Assembly: GCF_025629245.1 (NCBI RefSeq)
Contig: NZ_JANZXN010000032.1
Location: 62,001-126,000, forward strand
Reading direction: 5' to 3'
Origin: Natronobiforma cellulositropha
Lineage (GTDB): Archaea; Halobacteriota; Halobacteria; Halobacteriales; Natrialbaceae
Length of the DNA stretch: 64,000 nucleotides
The translations under genes were made by a program, and so were the position numbers. Within the stretch, counting starts at the first letter, position 1. Each line of letters starts with the position of its first letter. Shown here one piece after another: positions 33,931 to 45,145 of the stretch. The notes below the pieces were generated by a model. It did not search any database, had not been told where the DNA came from, and saw only the letters and a program-made list of their open reading frames with translations.

Positions 33931-35766
33931 TCAGAGCGACTCGAAGAGCGCGATCACGTCGTCGAAGCCGACCTCACCACTGCCGGAGAAGTCGTAGTAC
34001 GTCGCGTACTCCGTAATCTCCGGCTCCTCGAGGTTCTCGAAGAGGGTCGTCACGTCGTTGAAGCCGACGCGTCCCGTGCCGTCGATATCGCGGTACAGTC
34101 CGTCGCCGTCGAAGTCCTGAGGCGGCTCGTCGCTCACCCCGACCGGTGGGAGGTCGGGCCGTTCGACGACCTCGAGTGTGTTCCACTGTGGCATGGCACG
34201 GATGTCGTCGTTCTCTGTGTGTGGTAGTGAGGCGCTGATTCTGGTGTGGCCGGGCTCGACCCCGGTCAGTTCGACGGTGGCGATCCTGAGCCACGATTGT
34301 TCATCATCTTTGAACACACCATTGGTGATCGTCGCCGACGACCCATCCGCCGCGATCGATGTCGTTTGGTCGTACAGGTCGTAGACCGGTGTCAAATCGG
34401 GGGCGGAGACATCCGTGATTTGCGCCGCACAGGGTGACGAGATAGAGACGCGCACCTCGTACTCGAACCGGTGTGGTATCTGGACCATCAGCGACGACAG
34501 TTCCAGTGACACTTCGACTCGCTCACCGGTCAGAATCTCGTCGGCTGACGGCTCCGCGTTGAGTAGCAGACCCGGGTCCGAGACGAGGGTGCCGCCGATG
34601 TACTCGAGTGCCGGTGGCGACTCGACGCCGTCGTGATCGACGGCGCGGACGGTGATCGGGTGCGGGTCGTCCGTGACAGGAGAGACCCTTGCGGCGTCGA
34701 CGCCGACTGGAACCGTCCGCTCTTCGGTGCCGTCGACCGAGACCGAATAGTGTGAGACGTCGGTCTCACACGGATTCTCGACGCTATCCCAGCGAAGCTC
34801 GAGCGAGCTACTGACACCGCCTCCGGCCCGGAAGTTCGTGGGTGCCGGTGGCCCGTCCGAAGACGCTGGCTCGATCGTGAGTGGCTGCCAGTCGCCGACA
34901 TCGACGAGGTACTCGTGTGTCTCGTCGATACCCTCGGCGTGGTCGATACGCAGTTCGGTCGCACCCGCCTGGCGAGTCGCCAGGTCGATGGTCGCGATGA
35001 CGAACTCGTCGCCGACGTCGTCGGCGAACTCCCACGCGTAGAAGAAGATTTCGCCATCGCGGCCGATATCTGCTTCGTGGTATCCAGTCACCGCCTCACC
35101 GTACGAGACGTCGAGGAGTTGGACGGCACACGGTGCCGAGAGCTCGAAGAGCCAATCGAGCTCCTCGAGCGACGTCAGGTCTTCCGATTCCGCTCGCACG
35201 ACGAGGTCGACCGAGACCTCCTGTGCCGGTTCGACCGTCGAGACGGCCGAGCCGTCGACCCGGGGCACGGGCTCGAGTCGGACGGGTGCATCACTCGACT
35301 CGGCGGCGGCTTCTGTCGTCGCTGGTGACGACGCCCGCCCCTGCTCGTCGACGGCGATGACGCCGTACTCGGCGGGTTCTTCGCCCGCCGTCGCCGGGTC
35401 GATTCGCGCCCGACTAATGCCGACGGGAACCTGCGCCACCTCGTCGCCTGCTCTGGTGACGAGGTAGTGATCGATATCTGTCTGACAGGGATCGGACGGG
35501 ACGTCCCAGCGGAGATCGATGCCGTCGGCGACGGTGGGGGCGACCGACTCGAGTCCCGTCGGTGCAGCCGGCCGCTCGTCGTCGGCCGCAGGCTCCGCGC
35601 CCACTCCCGACGGTGTGAGCGAGGCCGCGAGCGCACCGCCCGCCGCGAGCGACGCGAGAACGGACCGCCGGGTTGGCTGCTCGCCTCGAGCGGTGCGGTC
35701 CGTCCGGGTTCGCCTCCGGTGAGTTCGTTCGTCGGTGCCGGTCGGTGGGGGACCGTTTGGACACAT
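33931..35766 (-). CDS. Tat-secreted fibronectin-like protein with C-terminal dockerin-type calcium repeats
   Basis: The protein has 611 residues. A twin-arginine signal (TRRSVLASLAAGGALAAS, about 32-49) directs folded export. Two FN3-like units (about 68-150 and 310-395) share the pattern LRWD-x5-PC-x-TDI/V-x-HY. Each is followed by a cohesin-like beta domain (about 160-300 and 400-535). The tail has two EF-hand-like loops, DFDGDGLYRDIDGTGRVGFND and YDFSGSGEVGFDDV, which is a dockerin-type module. Cys pairs recur in S-P-C-A motifs. It is probably extracellular. It stands between top6B and gyrB although it has no visible link to DNA topology. Confidence 0.85.
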   Translation of the reverse strand: MCPNGPPPTGTDERTHRRRTRTDRTARGEQPTRRSVLASLAAGGALAASLTPSGVGAEPAADDERPAAPTGLESVAPTVADGIDLRWDVPSDPCQTDIDHYLVTRAGDEVAQVPVGISRARIDPATAGEEPAEYGVIAVDEQGRASSPATTEAAAESSDAPVRLEPVPRVDGSAVSTVEPAQEVSVDLVVRAESEDLTSLEELDWLFELSAPCAVQLLDVSYGEAVTGYHEADIGRDGEIFFYAWEFADDVGDEFVIATIDLATRQAGATELRIDHAEGIDETHEYLVDVGDWQPLTIEPASSDGPPAPTNFRAGGGVSSSLELRWDSVENPCETDVSHYSVSVDGTEERTVPVGVDAARVSPVTDDPHPITVRAVDHDGVESPPALEYIGGTLVSDPGLLLNAEPSADEILTGERVEVSLELSSLMVQIPHRFEYEVRVSISSPCAAQITDVSAPDLTPVYDLYDQTTSIAADGSSATITNGVFKDDEQSWLRIATVELTGVEPGHTRISASLPHTENDDIRAMPQWNTLEVVERPDLPPVGVSDEPPQDFDGDGLYRDIDGTGRVGFNDVTTLFENLEEPEITEYATYYDFSGSGEVGFDDVIALFESL

Positions 35767-35883
35767 GTACTAATTTCTAATCAATCACACCATAAATAAT
35801 TTAACCACACGACGAGATGGAATTCGCGTGTCCGACCGCGTCTGTTGCGAAGTGGTACCACGGAGCGACGGACGGCTTCGCTC

Positions 35884-37870
<1,987 letters not shown>

Positions 37871-37871
<1 letters not shown>

Positions 37872-37933
37872 TGGCTCGAGCACTGGCAGACGACCTGACC
37901 GACGAGACGACAGCAGTGATCGCAGATACATGA
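37871..37933 (+). CDS. 20-codon ORF bridging gyrB and gyrA
   Basis: Its ATG shares the final base of the gyrB TGA (TGATG) and its TGA overlaps the gyrA ATG (ATGA). The peptide [20 protein letters not shown] is of normal acidic haloarchaeal composition. It may exist only to carry terminating ribosomes across the 58-nt gap and couple the subunits. It could also be chance; no family is known to me. Confidence 0.4.
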
Positions 37934-40506
37934 GTTCAGAGATACCAGACCCGACAGACATCCAGGCGCGGTCGGTCGAGACCGTCCGCATCGAAGACGA
38001 GATGGAACAGTCCTACATCGACTACGCGATGAGCGTCATCGCGGGGCGCGCCCTGCCCGACGTTCGTGACGGTCTCAAACCCGTCCACCGGCGCATCCTC
38101 TACGCGATGAACGAGATGGGCATCACGTCGAATACGAGCCACCGCAAGTGTTCCTCGATCGTCGGCGAGACGATGGGTGACTACCACCCACACGGCGACC
38201 AGGCGATCTACGACACGCTCGTCCGGATGGCCCAGGACTTCTCGATGCGCTATCCGCTGATCGACAGCCAGGGCAACTTCGGTTCGATGGACGGTGACCC
38301 CGCCGCGGCGATGCGATACACCGAGGCGCGCATGGCCTCCATCGCCGAGGAGTTACTCGAGGACATCGAGAGAGACACCGTCGACTTCGCGTCGAACTAC
38401 GACGACCGCCTCCAGGAGCCAGCAGTCCTCCCCGCGGCGTTTCCGAACCTGCTGGTCAACGGCTCCTCGGGCATCGCCGTCGGCATGTCGACGAACATCC
38501 CGCCGCACAATCTGGGTGAGATCATCGACGCGACGGTCGCGCTCATCGAAGACCCCGACATCGCCGTCGAAGGGCTGATGGAACACGTCAAGGGTCCCGA
38601 CTTCCCGACCGGAGCGAACATCGTCGGCCGTGACGCCATCTACTCCGCCTACGCCACCGGCCGCGGGCGCATCCGCGTCCGCGCCGAGTACGAGGTCGAA
38701 GAGTGGAAACCCGACCGCGACCGCATCGTCATCACCGAGGTTCCCTACCAGGCGAACAAGGCTCGCATGGTCGAGCGCATCGCCGACGACGTCAACGACG
38801 GCGACCTCGAGGGAATCAGCGACCTCCGGGACGAATCCGACAGAGACGGCGTCCGCGTCGTCATCGACCTCAAACGCGGTGCGAACACCGACGTCGTCGA
38901 GAACAAACTGCTCGAGAACCACCTAGAGCGGACCTTCGGCGTCATCAACCTCTCGCTGGTCGACGGCCAGCCGAAAGTGCTCACGCTCAAAGAGACCCTA
39001 GAGGAGTACCTCGCCCACCGGCGCGAAGTCGTCCGCAGACGCAGCGAGTACGACCTGAACGAGGCCGAAGAGCGCGCACACATCTTAGAGGGCCGTCTCA
39101 AGGCGCTCGAGAACGTCGACGAGGTCGTCGACCTCATTCGCAACTCCGAGGACCGCGACGCGGCGAAAGAGGCACTGTCGGAGACGTTCGACTTCTCTGC
39201 GCCACAGGCCGAACACATCGTCCGGATGCAACTCGGCAGCCTCACCTCGATGGAGTCGGCCGAAATCGAAGCCGAGTACGAGGAGGTCACCGCCGAAATC
39301 GACCGTCTCGAGACCATCCTCGGCAGCGAGGAGCGACTGCTCGAGGTCATCACCGAGGAGTTACTCGAGATCAAAGCCGAGTACGGGGACGACCGGCGGA
39401 CCTCGATTCTCGAGGACGACGGGACGGTCACCCACGAGGACCTCATTCCCCAGGAGGACGTCTTCGTCGTCATGACCGAAGACGACTACGTCAAGCGGAT
39501 GCCGGTCGACGCATTCGACGCCCAGGGCCGCGGCGGGAAGGGGATCATCGGCGCGGACGTCAAAGACGACGACCGCGTCGCCGCCGTCTTCCGGGCGAAC
39601 ACCCACGACTACCTGCTGTGCTTTACGAACCACGGCAAGGTCTACCGGCTCAAGACCTACGAGATTCCGGAAATGAGCCGGACCGCCCGCGGCAAATCCG
39701 CGGTCAACATCCTCGACCTCGAGAACGGCGAGAACATCACGGCGGTCGTCGACACCGACGAGTTCGCCCCGAACGAGCGGGTGACGATGGTCACCAGAGA
39801 CGGCTACGTCAAACGCACCGCCGGGACGGAGTTCACCAACATCCAGTCGAACGGCAAGATCGCTGCGAGTCTCGAGGAGGGTGACGAACTCGTCGACGTG
39901 GAGGTCACCGACGGGACGAAAGATCTCGTCGTCGCGACCGAAGGCGGGATGACCATCCGTTTCGACGAGGACGAAGTCCGCGCGATGGGGCGAAACGCCC
40001 GTGGCGTCCGCGGGATCAAACTCGAGGACGACGACGCGGTCGCGGGTCTGGTCGCGACCGACGGCGGCGACGACCGCGCGCTGTTGACGGTGACGCGAAA
40101 CGGCTACGGCAAGCGGACACTCCTCTCTGCGTACCGCACCCAGTCGCGCTACGGCAAGGGGCTGATCGACATCAAGACCAACGACCGCAACGGTCCCGTC
40201 ACGGCGATCAAGGCGGTCACCGAAGACGACCACCTCGTCATGATGAGCGAGCGCGGTCAGATCATGCGCACGCGGGCGGGCGAGATCTCGGCCGTCGGCC
40301 GCAACACCATGGGCGTCACCGTCATGGACGTCGCCGAGGGTGACGCCGTCGCGAGCGTCGACGTGGTTCCGGCGGGCACACCCGAAGGCGACGCCGAACC
40401 GACGGACGAGGAGACCGACGACGAAGCGTCGGCGGATTCGACGGACGGTGACGCAGCGGACGAGGCGACGGCAGACGACGACGCGACGGACGACAGCGGC
40501 GACTGA
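37930..40506 (+). CDS. gyrA: DNA gyrase subunit A
   Basis: The cleavage/wrapping subunit of gyrase, 858 residues. The catalytic tyrosine is Y130 in [11 protein letters not shown], and [15 protein letters not shown] is in the winged-helix domain. The GyrA-box QGRGGKG (near 533), needed for DNA wrapping, is present in the first of the beta-pinwheel blades. This supports true gyrase rather than topoisomerase IV. The last 50 residues are an acidic low-complexity tail. Confidence 0.98.
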   Translation: MSSEIPDPTDIQARSVETVRIEDEMEQSYIDYAMSVIAGRALPDVRDGLKPVHRRILYAMNEMGITSNTSHRKCSSIVGETMGDYHPHGDQAIYDTLVRMAQDFSMRYPLIDSQGNFGSMDGDPAAAMRYTEARMASIAEELLEDIERDTVDFASNYDDRLQEPAVLPAAFPNLLVNGSSGIAVGMSTNIPPHNLGEIIDATVALIEDPDIAVEGLMEHVKGPDFPTGANIVGRDAIYSAYATGRGRIRVRAEYEVEEWKPDRDRIVITEVPYQANKARMVERIADDVNDGDLEGISDLRDESDRDGVRVVIDLKRGANTDVVENKLLENHLERTFGVINLSLVDGQPKVLTLKETLEEYLAHRREVVRRRSEYDLNEAEERAHILEGRLKALENVDEVVDLIRNSEDRDAAKEALSETFDFSAPQAEHIVRMQLGSLTSMESAEIEAEYEEVTAEIDRLETILGSEERLLEVITEELLEIKAEYGDDRRTSILEDDGTVTHEDLIPQEDVFVVMTEDDYVKRMPVDAFDAQGRGGKGIIGADVKDDDRVAAVFRANTHDYLLCFTNHGKVYRLKTYEIPEMSRTARGKSAVNILDLENGENITAVVDTDEFAPNERVTMVTRDGYVKRTAGTEFTNIQSNGKIAASLEEGDELVDVEVTDGTKDLVVATEGGMTIRFDEDEVRAMGRNARGVRGIKLEDDDAVAGLVATDGGDDRALLTVTRNGYGKRTLLSAYRTQSRYGKGLIDIKTNDRNGPVTAIKAVTEDDHLVMMSERGQIMRTRAGEISAVGRNTMGVTVMDVAEGDAVASVDVVPAGTPEGDAEPTDEETDDEASADSTDGDAADEATADDDATDDSGD

Positions 40507-40603
40507 CCGCCGAGGGCGATTTCTGTCCGGAGTCGGTGACTCGCCGGGGTTGTCCGCTCGAGCGAGTCGAAACCGTTGTAGCGGTGATGTGCGAGGAGTG
40601 TGT

Positions 40604-41416
40604 ATGAGCGAACGCGAAGCCGTCGAGCGCGTCGAGGAACCGGTGACGGTCGCGTCGATCACCGAGGACCTCGAGGCGCTGGGCGTGCGTGTGGGCGATA
40701 CCCTCCTGGTCCACTCCTCGCTGAGCGCGCTGGGGTGGGTCTGTGGAGGTGCGCCCGCGGTCGTCGACGCCCTGCAGGCCGCACTCACCGAGTCGGGGAC
40801 GCTGGTGATGCCGACACACTCGAGTGACTACACCGATCCGGGTGACTGGGCCGAACCACCGATTCCCGAGTCGTGGCACGAGCGCGTCCGCGAGACGATG
40901 CCGCCGTACCGCCCCGAGGTCACGCCGACGCGCGGGATGGGCCGGGTTCCCGAGTGTTTCAGGACCTATCCCGAGACGGTCCGCAGCGCCCATCCGGCAG
41001 TCTCGTTCGCCGCGTGGGGCCACGATGCGGAATCCGTCGTCGCCGACCACAGCCTCGAGGAGCGTTTCGGCGAGCGCTCGCCGCTGGCGCGCGTCTTCGA
41101 CCTCGAGGGAAGTATCCTCCTCCTGGGTGTCGGCTACGAGACCAACACGTCGCTGCACTTGGCGGAGGTTCGTGCCCCCTCGGTGGCTGGAACCGACCGG
41201 GACGGCGGGCCGGTGCTGGTCGACGGCGAGCGTGTCTGGGTCGAGTACGAGAGTACGCGCGGGTCGACCGACGACTTCGCCGCGCTGGGTGCGGCGTTCG
41301 AGCGCGAGTGTGCGGAGGCGGTCACCGTCGGGACGGTGGGTGCGGCGACGGCGCGACTGATCGACCAGCGCGCGCTCGTCGACTTCGCCGTCGAGTGGTT
41401 CGAGACGAACCGCTGA
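40604..41416 (+). CDS. AAC(3)-family N-acetyltransferase
   Basis: The ATG at 40604 gives 270 residues; the longer frame begins inside gyrA and is rejected. The fold is that of the aminoglycoside 3-N-acetyltransferase family: DTLLVHSSLSALGWVCGG (about 27-44) forms the acetyl-CoA region, GTLVMPTHSSDYTDP and RVFDLEGSILLLGVGYETNT complete the core. Chromosomal members in archaea probably have another substrate, so drug resistance should not be assumed. It is a single gene after gyrA. Confidence 0.88.
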   Translation: MSEREAVERVEEPVTVASITEDLEALGVRVGDTLLVHSSLSALGWVCGGAPAVVDALQAALTESGTLVMPTHSSDYTDPGDWAEPPIPESWHERVRETMPPYRPEVTPTRGMGRVPECFRTYPETVRSAHPAVSFAAWGHDAESVVADHSLEERFGERSPLARVFDLEGSILLLGVGYETNTSLHLAEVRAPSVAGTDRDGGPVLVDGERVWVEYESTRGSTDDFAALGAAFERECAEAVTVGTVGAATARLIDQRALVDFAVEWFETNR

Positions 41417-41434
41417 GTCGAGAGACCGAAGAGA

Positions 41435-41968
41435 TCAGTGCTCGGGTTCTTCTGCCGGCGCGACCATCTCGTCGATGCGCAGGATGAGGATGTTGTTCGT
41501 GTCGTCTTTGCCGTCGACGCTGCCTTTGATGCGGAGTTTCGACAGCGGTGTCGGGCCGACGGTGATCGAGTCGTCCTCGTGGATGTCGCCGATCGAGCCC
41601 TGGATGTGGATCTCCGCGCGGCAGAGTTCGGGGTGGTGGACGCTCGAGAGGTCGATCTCCTCGACGATGACGTCCTCGACGTCCTCGCCCTCGTGTCGGA
41701 TGGGGACGGCCGCGGGGTCGTCCATCTGCTGGATCTCGAGTGCTTCGTAGGCGGTCGCGGTCGGTTTGTAGCCGCCTTTGGGACCGGGGACACCTTCGAC
41801 CAGTTGGAGGGCTTTCAGGCTCTGCATCTGGTTGCGGATGGTCCCGGGGTTGCGGTCGACCTGTTCTGCGATGTCTTCGCCTTTGATGGCGTCTTCGGAG
41901 GCCTTGTGTAAGTTCGTCAGGGCGCGCAAAATTTTCTTCTGGCTAGGGGTGAGTTCGATTGATGACAT
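41435..41968 (-). CDS. Winged-helix transcriptional regulator
   Basis: The ATG at 41968 gives 177 residues (MSSIELTPSQKKILRALTNL). A winged helix (about 5-75: GEDIAEQVDRNPGTIRNQMQ and SLKALQLVEGVPGPKGGY) resembles Rrf2/TrmB-like regulators. The C-terminal domain (about 80-177) is a beta-rich sensor-like unit with VEEIDLSSVHHPELCRAEIH. No iron-sulfur Cys triad is present. A TATA box (ATTTAAGG) about 27 nt before the ATG indicates a leaderless mRNA. The regulon is unknown. Confidence 0.82.
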   Translation of the reverse strand: MSSIELTPSQKKILRALTNLHKASEDAIKGEDIAEQVDRNPGTIRNQMQSLKALQLVEGVPGPKGGYKPTATAYEALEIQQMDDPAAVPIRHEGEDVEDVIVEEIDLSSVHHPELCRAEIHIQGSIGDIHEDDSITVGPTPLSKLRIKGSVDGKDDTNNILILRIDEMVAPAEEPEH

Positions 41969-41984
41969 GGGGAATGCTTCGTAA

Positions 41985-42005
41985 TAGATTTCCTTAAATC
42001 CGATG
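41985..42005 (-). promoter_or_regulatory. leaderless promoter of the winged-helix regulator
   Basis: The minus strand reads GGATTTAAGGAAATC at about 42002-41988. The TTTAAG core lies about 27 nt before the ATG at 41968, so transcription would start at or within a few bases of the start codon. Confidence 0.5.
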
Positions 42006-42105
42006 GGTTGACCGACTACTCCCGTCGATTTTTTCATTTGCCGCCTACGTAGTAAACGTTTCTCATTGGTACGTCCCGCCCCCGCTACAGCGCTCTCTCG
42101 AGCGC

Positions 42106-43095
42106 TCAGGGGACGATGTATCCACCGACGATCACGTCCTCTAAGAGGAACATGAGGAAGAACCCCGCGACGAACGTCGACGCAGTGACTCGAGTGATGG
42201 GTGTGTCGGTGTCGAGTCTGACGAGACCGACCATCTCGACGATCGCCTGGAGGATGGCACCGACGGCGACCGCGAAGAAGACCAACGCGAGCAGTGGCGT
42301 CTCGCCGAAGCTGCCGATCCAGCCACCGAGGATGACGGGACCGCCAGCGAGGGCGGCGATCGCCCCGAAGTGAATCAGCCGCGGCGGCACCTGATCGCGC
42401 GCCATCGCGGCGATGCAAGTCAGCCCCTCGAGGACGTTGTGGATGACGAAGCCGATGACGAGCAACATTACCATCGTCGCTTGCTCGTTGATCAGGGAGA
42501 CACCGATCGCCAGCCCCTCGCCGATGCTGTGGAGACCGAGTGCGAACGCCACCAGGTAGGCGATCTGGAGACCGCTCTTTTCGGAACGCGCGGTCATCGA
42601 CTCCCGCCAGTTGCTGAGGACGTACATCAGACCGAACGTCACCCCGACGACGGCGATCCCAACACCGGCACCGACGGTCACGGAGAGTCCCTCGACCTCG
42701 CCTGCGTACTCGAACATGTCCTCGGTCATCTCGAAGGCGATGAACGCGAGGACACCGGCACCGAGTGCGACGAACCCGTGGATGACCCGCACGTCCAGCC
42801 GTCTGAGGTACGGAAACCAGAGCATCCCGATCGTCACGGGAATAATACCGGCGACCGCGCCAACGACCGTCAGCAGCCAGAGAATCTCGAGCGTGCTCGC
42901 CTCAGAGATGCCGTCCAGATCACTGAACGGCCACGTCAGGTAGAGACCGATGGCGACGATCCCGATGATCAGGACCGGGCCGATCGCGAGCAGCCACTTC
43001 GGGACCGATTCCGTGAGTGGATGGTCGTCGCTCACGTACTGCCACCTCGCGTCGATTCGGGCTGTATCGTCTTCATTGGGGATCTTTAGCCCCAT
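42106..43095 (-). CDS. ZIP-family metal transporter
   Basis: The protein has 329 residues and eight or nine transmembrane segments from about residue 35. ZIP-type metal-site signatures are HSIGEGLAIGVSL (about 212-224) in TM4 and HNVLEGLTCIAA (about 243-254) in TM5. It probably imports zinc, iron or manganese. The N-terminal 30 residues are cytosolic. The ATG at 43095 is overlapped by a candidate metal-regulator operator. A DtxR-family gene lies upstream in the same direction. Confidence 0.92.
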   Translation of the reverse strand: MGLKIPNEDDTARIDARWQYVSDDHPLTESVPKWLLAIGPVLIIGIVAIGLYLTWPFSDLDGISEASTLEILWLLTVVGAVAGIIPVTIGMLWFPYLRRLDVRVIHGFVALGAGVLAFIAFEMTEDMFEYAGEVEGLSVTVGAGVGIAVVGVTFGLMYVLSNWRESMTARSEKSGLQIAYLVAFALGLHSIGEGLAIGVSLINEQATMVMLLVIGFVIHNVLEGLTCIAAMARDQVPPRLIHFGAIAALAGGPVILGGWIGSFGETPLLALVFFAVAVGAILQAIVEMVGLVRLDTDTPITRVTASTFVAGFFLMFLLEDVIVGGYIVP

Positions 43096-43100
43096 CTAAA
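43085..43100. promoter_or_regulatory. candidate DtxR-type operator over the ZIP gene start
   Basis: TTTAG-CCCCAT-CTAAA is a perfect 5-bp inverted repeat with a 6-nt centre, covering the ATG at 43093-43095 and next to the AT-rich TTATATTTAG promoter element. DtxR-family operators are palindromes with TTAG/CTAA half-sites, and a DtxR-family gene is adjacent. Function is inferred from form and place only. Confidence 0.45.
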
Positions 43101-43279
43101 TATAATTGTTTCCTCTCGAGTGTTAGATCGAGTCGAAAACTAATCCCGGTGGGCTTTCCCACTCTCGGTACCGATCCGGCCCAATCTGTCCGCTCTTCGG
43201 GTCGAGATATCCACGTTCGTCAGCACGTTTGTTCCGTCGCGGCCGGTGGAACTGGTGGTCTGCTGGCCGTCTGCTCTGC

Positions 43280-43960
43280 TCAGCTCTCGACTTCAGTCAC
43301 ACTCGAGACGCGGACGTGCCTCGCGACCTCAGTCGGGAGCGAGACCGACTCGTCGTGGCCTGCCGCCTGCGCGGTCACCATGCCGAAGGGGGCGACTTCG
43401 GTAATCTCGAGTTCGACGCCGGGTTCGACGCCGTGGTCGGCCAGGTACGAGAGCACGTCGGCGTCGCGGTCGGCGACCTCTCTGACGACGACCTGGTCGC
43501 CCGCTTCGAACTCTGTGACGGCGTCGCCGACCGGCGGCTCGGGTGGCTGTAGGTCCGCGCCGGGGATGGGCGAGCCGTGTGGGTCGACCGCCGGGTCGTC
43601 GAGCGCAGCGGCGACGCGCGCCTCGAAGTCCTCGCTGATGTGGTGTTCGAGCCGGTCGGCCTCCTCGTGGACCTCCGACCAGTCGTAGTCGAGGTGCTCG
43701 GTCAGGTAGGCCTCGAGCAAGCGGTGGTGGCGTACGACTTCGATAGCGACGGTTTCACCCTCGGCGGTGAGGGTGACGCCGTGGTACTTCTTGCGGTCGA
43801 CGAGACCTCGCTCCTCGAGTTTTTCGACCATGCTGGTGACCGTCGGCGACGTGACCTCGAGCTGGGCGGCGATCTCCGAGGTCTTGATCCGCTCGTCAGT
43901 GCCGCGCTGAAGCTGGTAGATGACCTTGAGATAGTCTTCCATCACGTCACTCAGCATCAT
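43280..43960 (-). CDS. DtxR/MntR-family metal-dependent repressor
   Basis: The protein has 226 residues. The N-terminal winged helix (about 5-65: IKTSEIAAQLEVTSPTVTSM) is followed by the metal-binding dimerisation domain (H-x2-L-E-A-Y-L and E-E-A-D-R-L-E-H-H-I-S-E-D-F, about 78-115). A C-terminal FeoA/SH3-like domain (about 145-222) completes it. It is expected to repress metal uptake when iron or manganese is plentiful. The ZIP gene downstream and nearby palindromes are candidate targets. TTTAGGCG about 26 nt upstream suggests a leaderless mRNA. Confidence 0.92.
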   Translation of the reverse strand: MMLSDVMEDYLKVIYQLQRGTDERIKTSEIAAQLEVTSPTVTSMVEKLEERGLVDRKKYHGVTLTAEGETVAIEVVRHHRLLEAYLTEHLDYDWSEVHEEADRLEHHISEDFEARVAAALDDPAVDPHGSPIPGADLQPPEPPVGDAVTEFEAGDQVVVREVADRDADVLSYLADHGVEPGVELEITEVAPFGMVTAQAAGHDESVSLPTEVARHVRVSSVTEVES

Positions 43961-43964
43961 TAGT

Positions 43965-43978
43965 ACCGAAGTTTCGGT
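43965..43978. promoter_or_regulatory. inverted repeat at the DtxR-family gene start
   Basis: ACCGAA-GT-TTCGGT lies 5-18 bp upstream of the start codon, between the TATA box and the translation start. It is a possible autoregulatory operator; it differs from the TTTAG/CTAAA site over the ZIP start, so the two may not bind the same protein. Confidence 0.35.
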
Positions 43979-44104
43979 GCGTCTACGCCTAAACCTTCCG
44001 TCACCGTGTCTCTGGATTTGGCCCGCAAACGTCGGATACGGAGACGGCTATCGGGTCCGGCATCGACGGCGGACGTTAAGCACCCCGCGTCCGAACCCAC
44101 ACGC

Positions 44105-45016
44105 ATGACGCGATCTGTCCGGATCATCGGCGCACCGATGGACCACGGGGCGAACCGTCGCGGCGTCGACATGGGGCCGTCGGCGATCCGCTACGCCGGA
44201 CTGGCCGACGCACTCGAGCGTGCTGGCGTCGAGCCCACCGACGAGGGCGACCTCTGGGTCCCGAGAGCCGAAGAGCGCGACCCGGACGCCGACCGCACCG
44301 ACGCGAAGTTCATCCTCGAGGTCGAAGACGTCTGTATCCGACTCGCAGACCGGGTGGCGGAGACGCTCGAGGAGGGGGCGACGCCGCTCGTACTCGGCGG
44401 CGATCACTCCGTGGCCATCGGCACCATCGGCGGCGCGTCGCGCGGGGTGGACCTCGGCGTGCTCTGGTTCGACGCCCACGCCGACATCAATACGCCCGAA
44501 ACCTCTCCAAGCGGCAACGTCCACGGGATGCCGCTGGCGGCAGTCCTGGGCCACGGCCCGTTCGCGGACCTGCCGTGGGCCTACGCGCCAAACGTCCGCG
44601 AGTCGGCCATCGCCTACGTCGGCCTGCGGAGTCTCGACGACCACGAGCGTGATCTCCTCAGAGAGCGCGATCTGACCGCGTTCACCATGTCGGACATCGA
44701 CCAGCGCGGCATCACGGCCGTCGTCGAAGATGCACTCGAGGTCGTGACCGACGGCACCGACGGCGTCCACGTCAGCCTCGACTTAGACTGGCTCGATCCG
44801 AAGGAGGCCCCCGGTGTCGGCACACCGGTCAGAGGCGGCGTCACCTACCGGGAAGCCCACTCGGCGCTCGAGACGGTCTCCGCCTACGACGACTCCAGCA
44901 ACGTCCTCCGGTCGATGGACGTCGTCGAGGTGAACCCGATCGTCGACCAGCACAACGAGACGGCCACACTCGCGAGCGAACTCACGGCGAGCGCGTTCGG
45001 CGACCGGATCTTGTGA
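44105..45016 (+). CDS. rocF: Arginase
   Basis: Hydrolyses arginine to ornithine and urea. The ATG at 44105 gives 303 residues. Metal ligands are in LVLGGDHSVAIG, WFDAHADINTPETSPSGNVHGMPL and SLDLDWLDP. The SPSGNVHGMP loop is characteristic of arginase rather than agmatinase. It is a single gene divergent from the DtxR-family regulator, with 144 bp between the starts. Confidence 0.92.
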   Translation: MTRSVRIIGAPMDHGANRRGVDMGPSAIRYAGLADALERAGVEPTDEGDLWVPRAEERDPDADRTDAKFILEVEDVCIRLADRVAETLEEGATPLVLGGDHSVAIGTIGGASRGVDLGVLWFDAHADINTPETSPSGNVHGMPLAAVLGHGPFADLPWAYAPNVRESAIAYVGLRSLDDHERDLLRERDLTAFTMSDIDQRGITAVVEDALEVVTDGTDGVHVSLDLDWLDPKEAPGVGTPVRGGVTYREAHSALETVSAYDDSSNVLRSMDVVEVNPIVDQHNETATLASELTASAFGDRIL

Positions 45017-45145
45017 TCTGTACGCGCATCCAGCAATCCTTTCCGCGAGTTCGGGAGATAGTGGCAAAGCCGGCCGTGTGTGATAGATACGCACACCGAT
45101 ACGGCTTTCAACACCTTTGTATCGGAGTGTTTCCGACTGTGAGGT

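Noticed and set aside
40340-40603. N-terminal extension of the AAC(3)-like protein
   Set aside because: It lies inside the 3' end of gyrA in another frame; the family start is at 40604.
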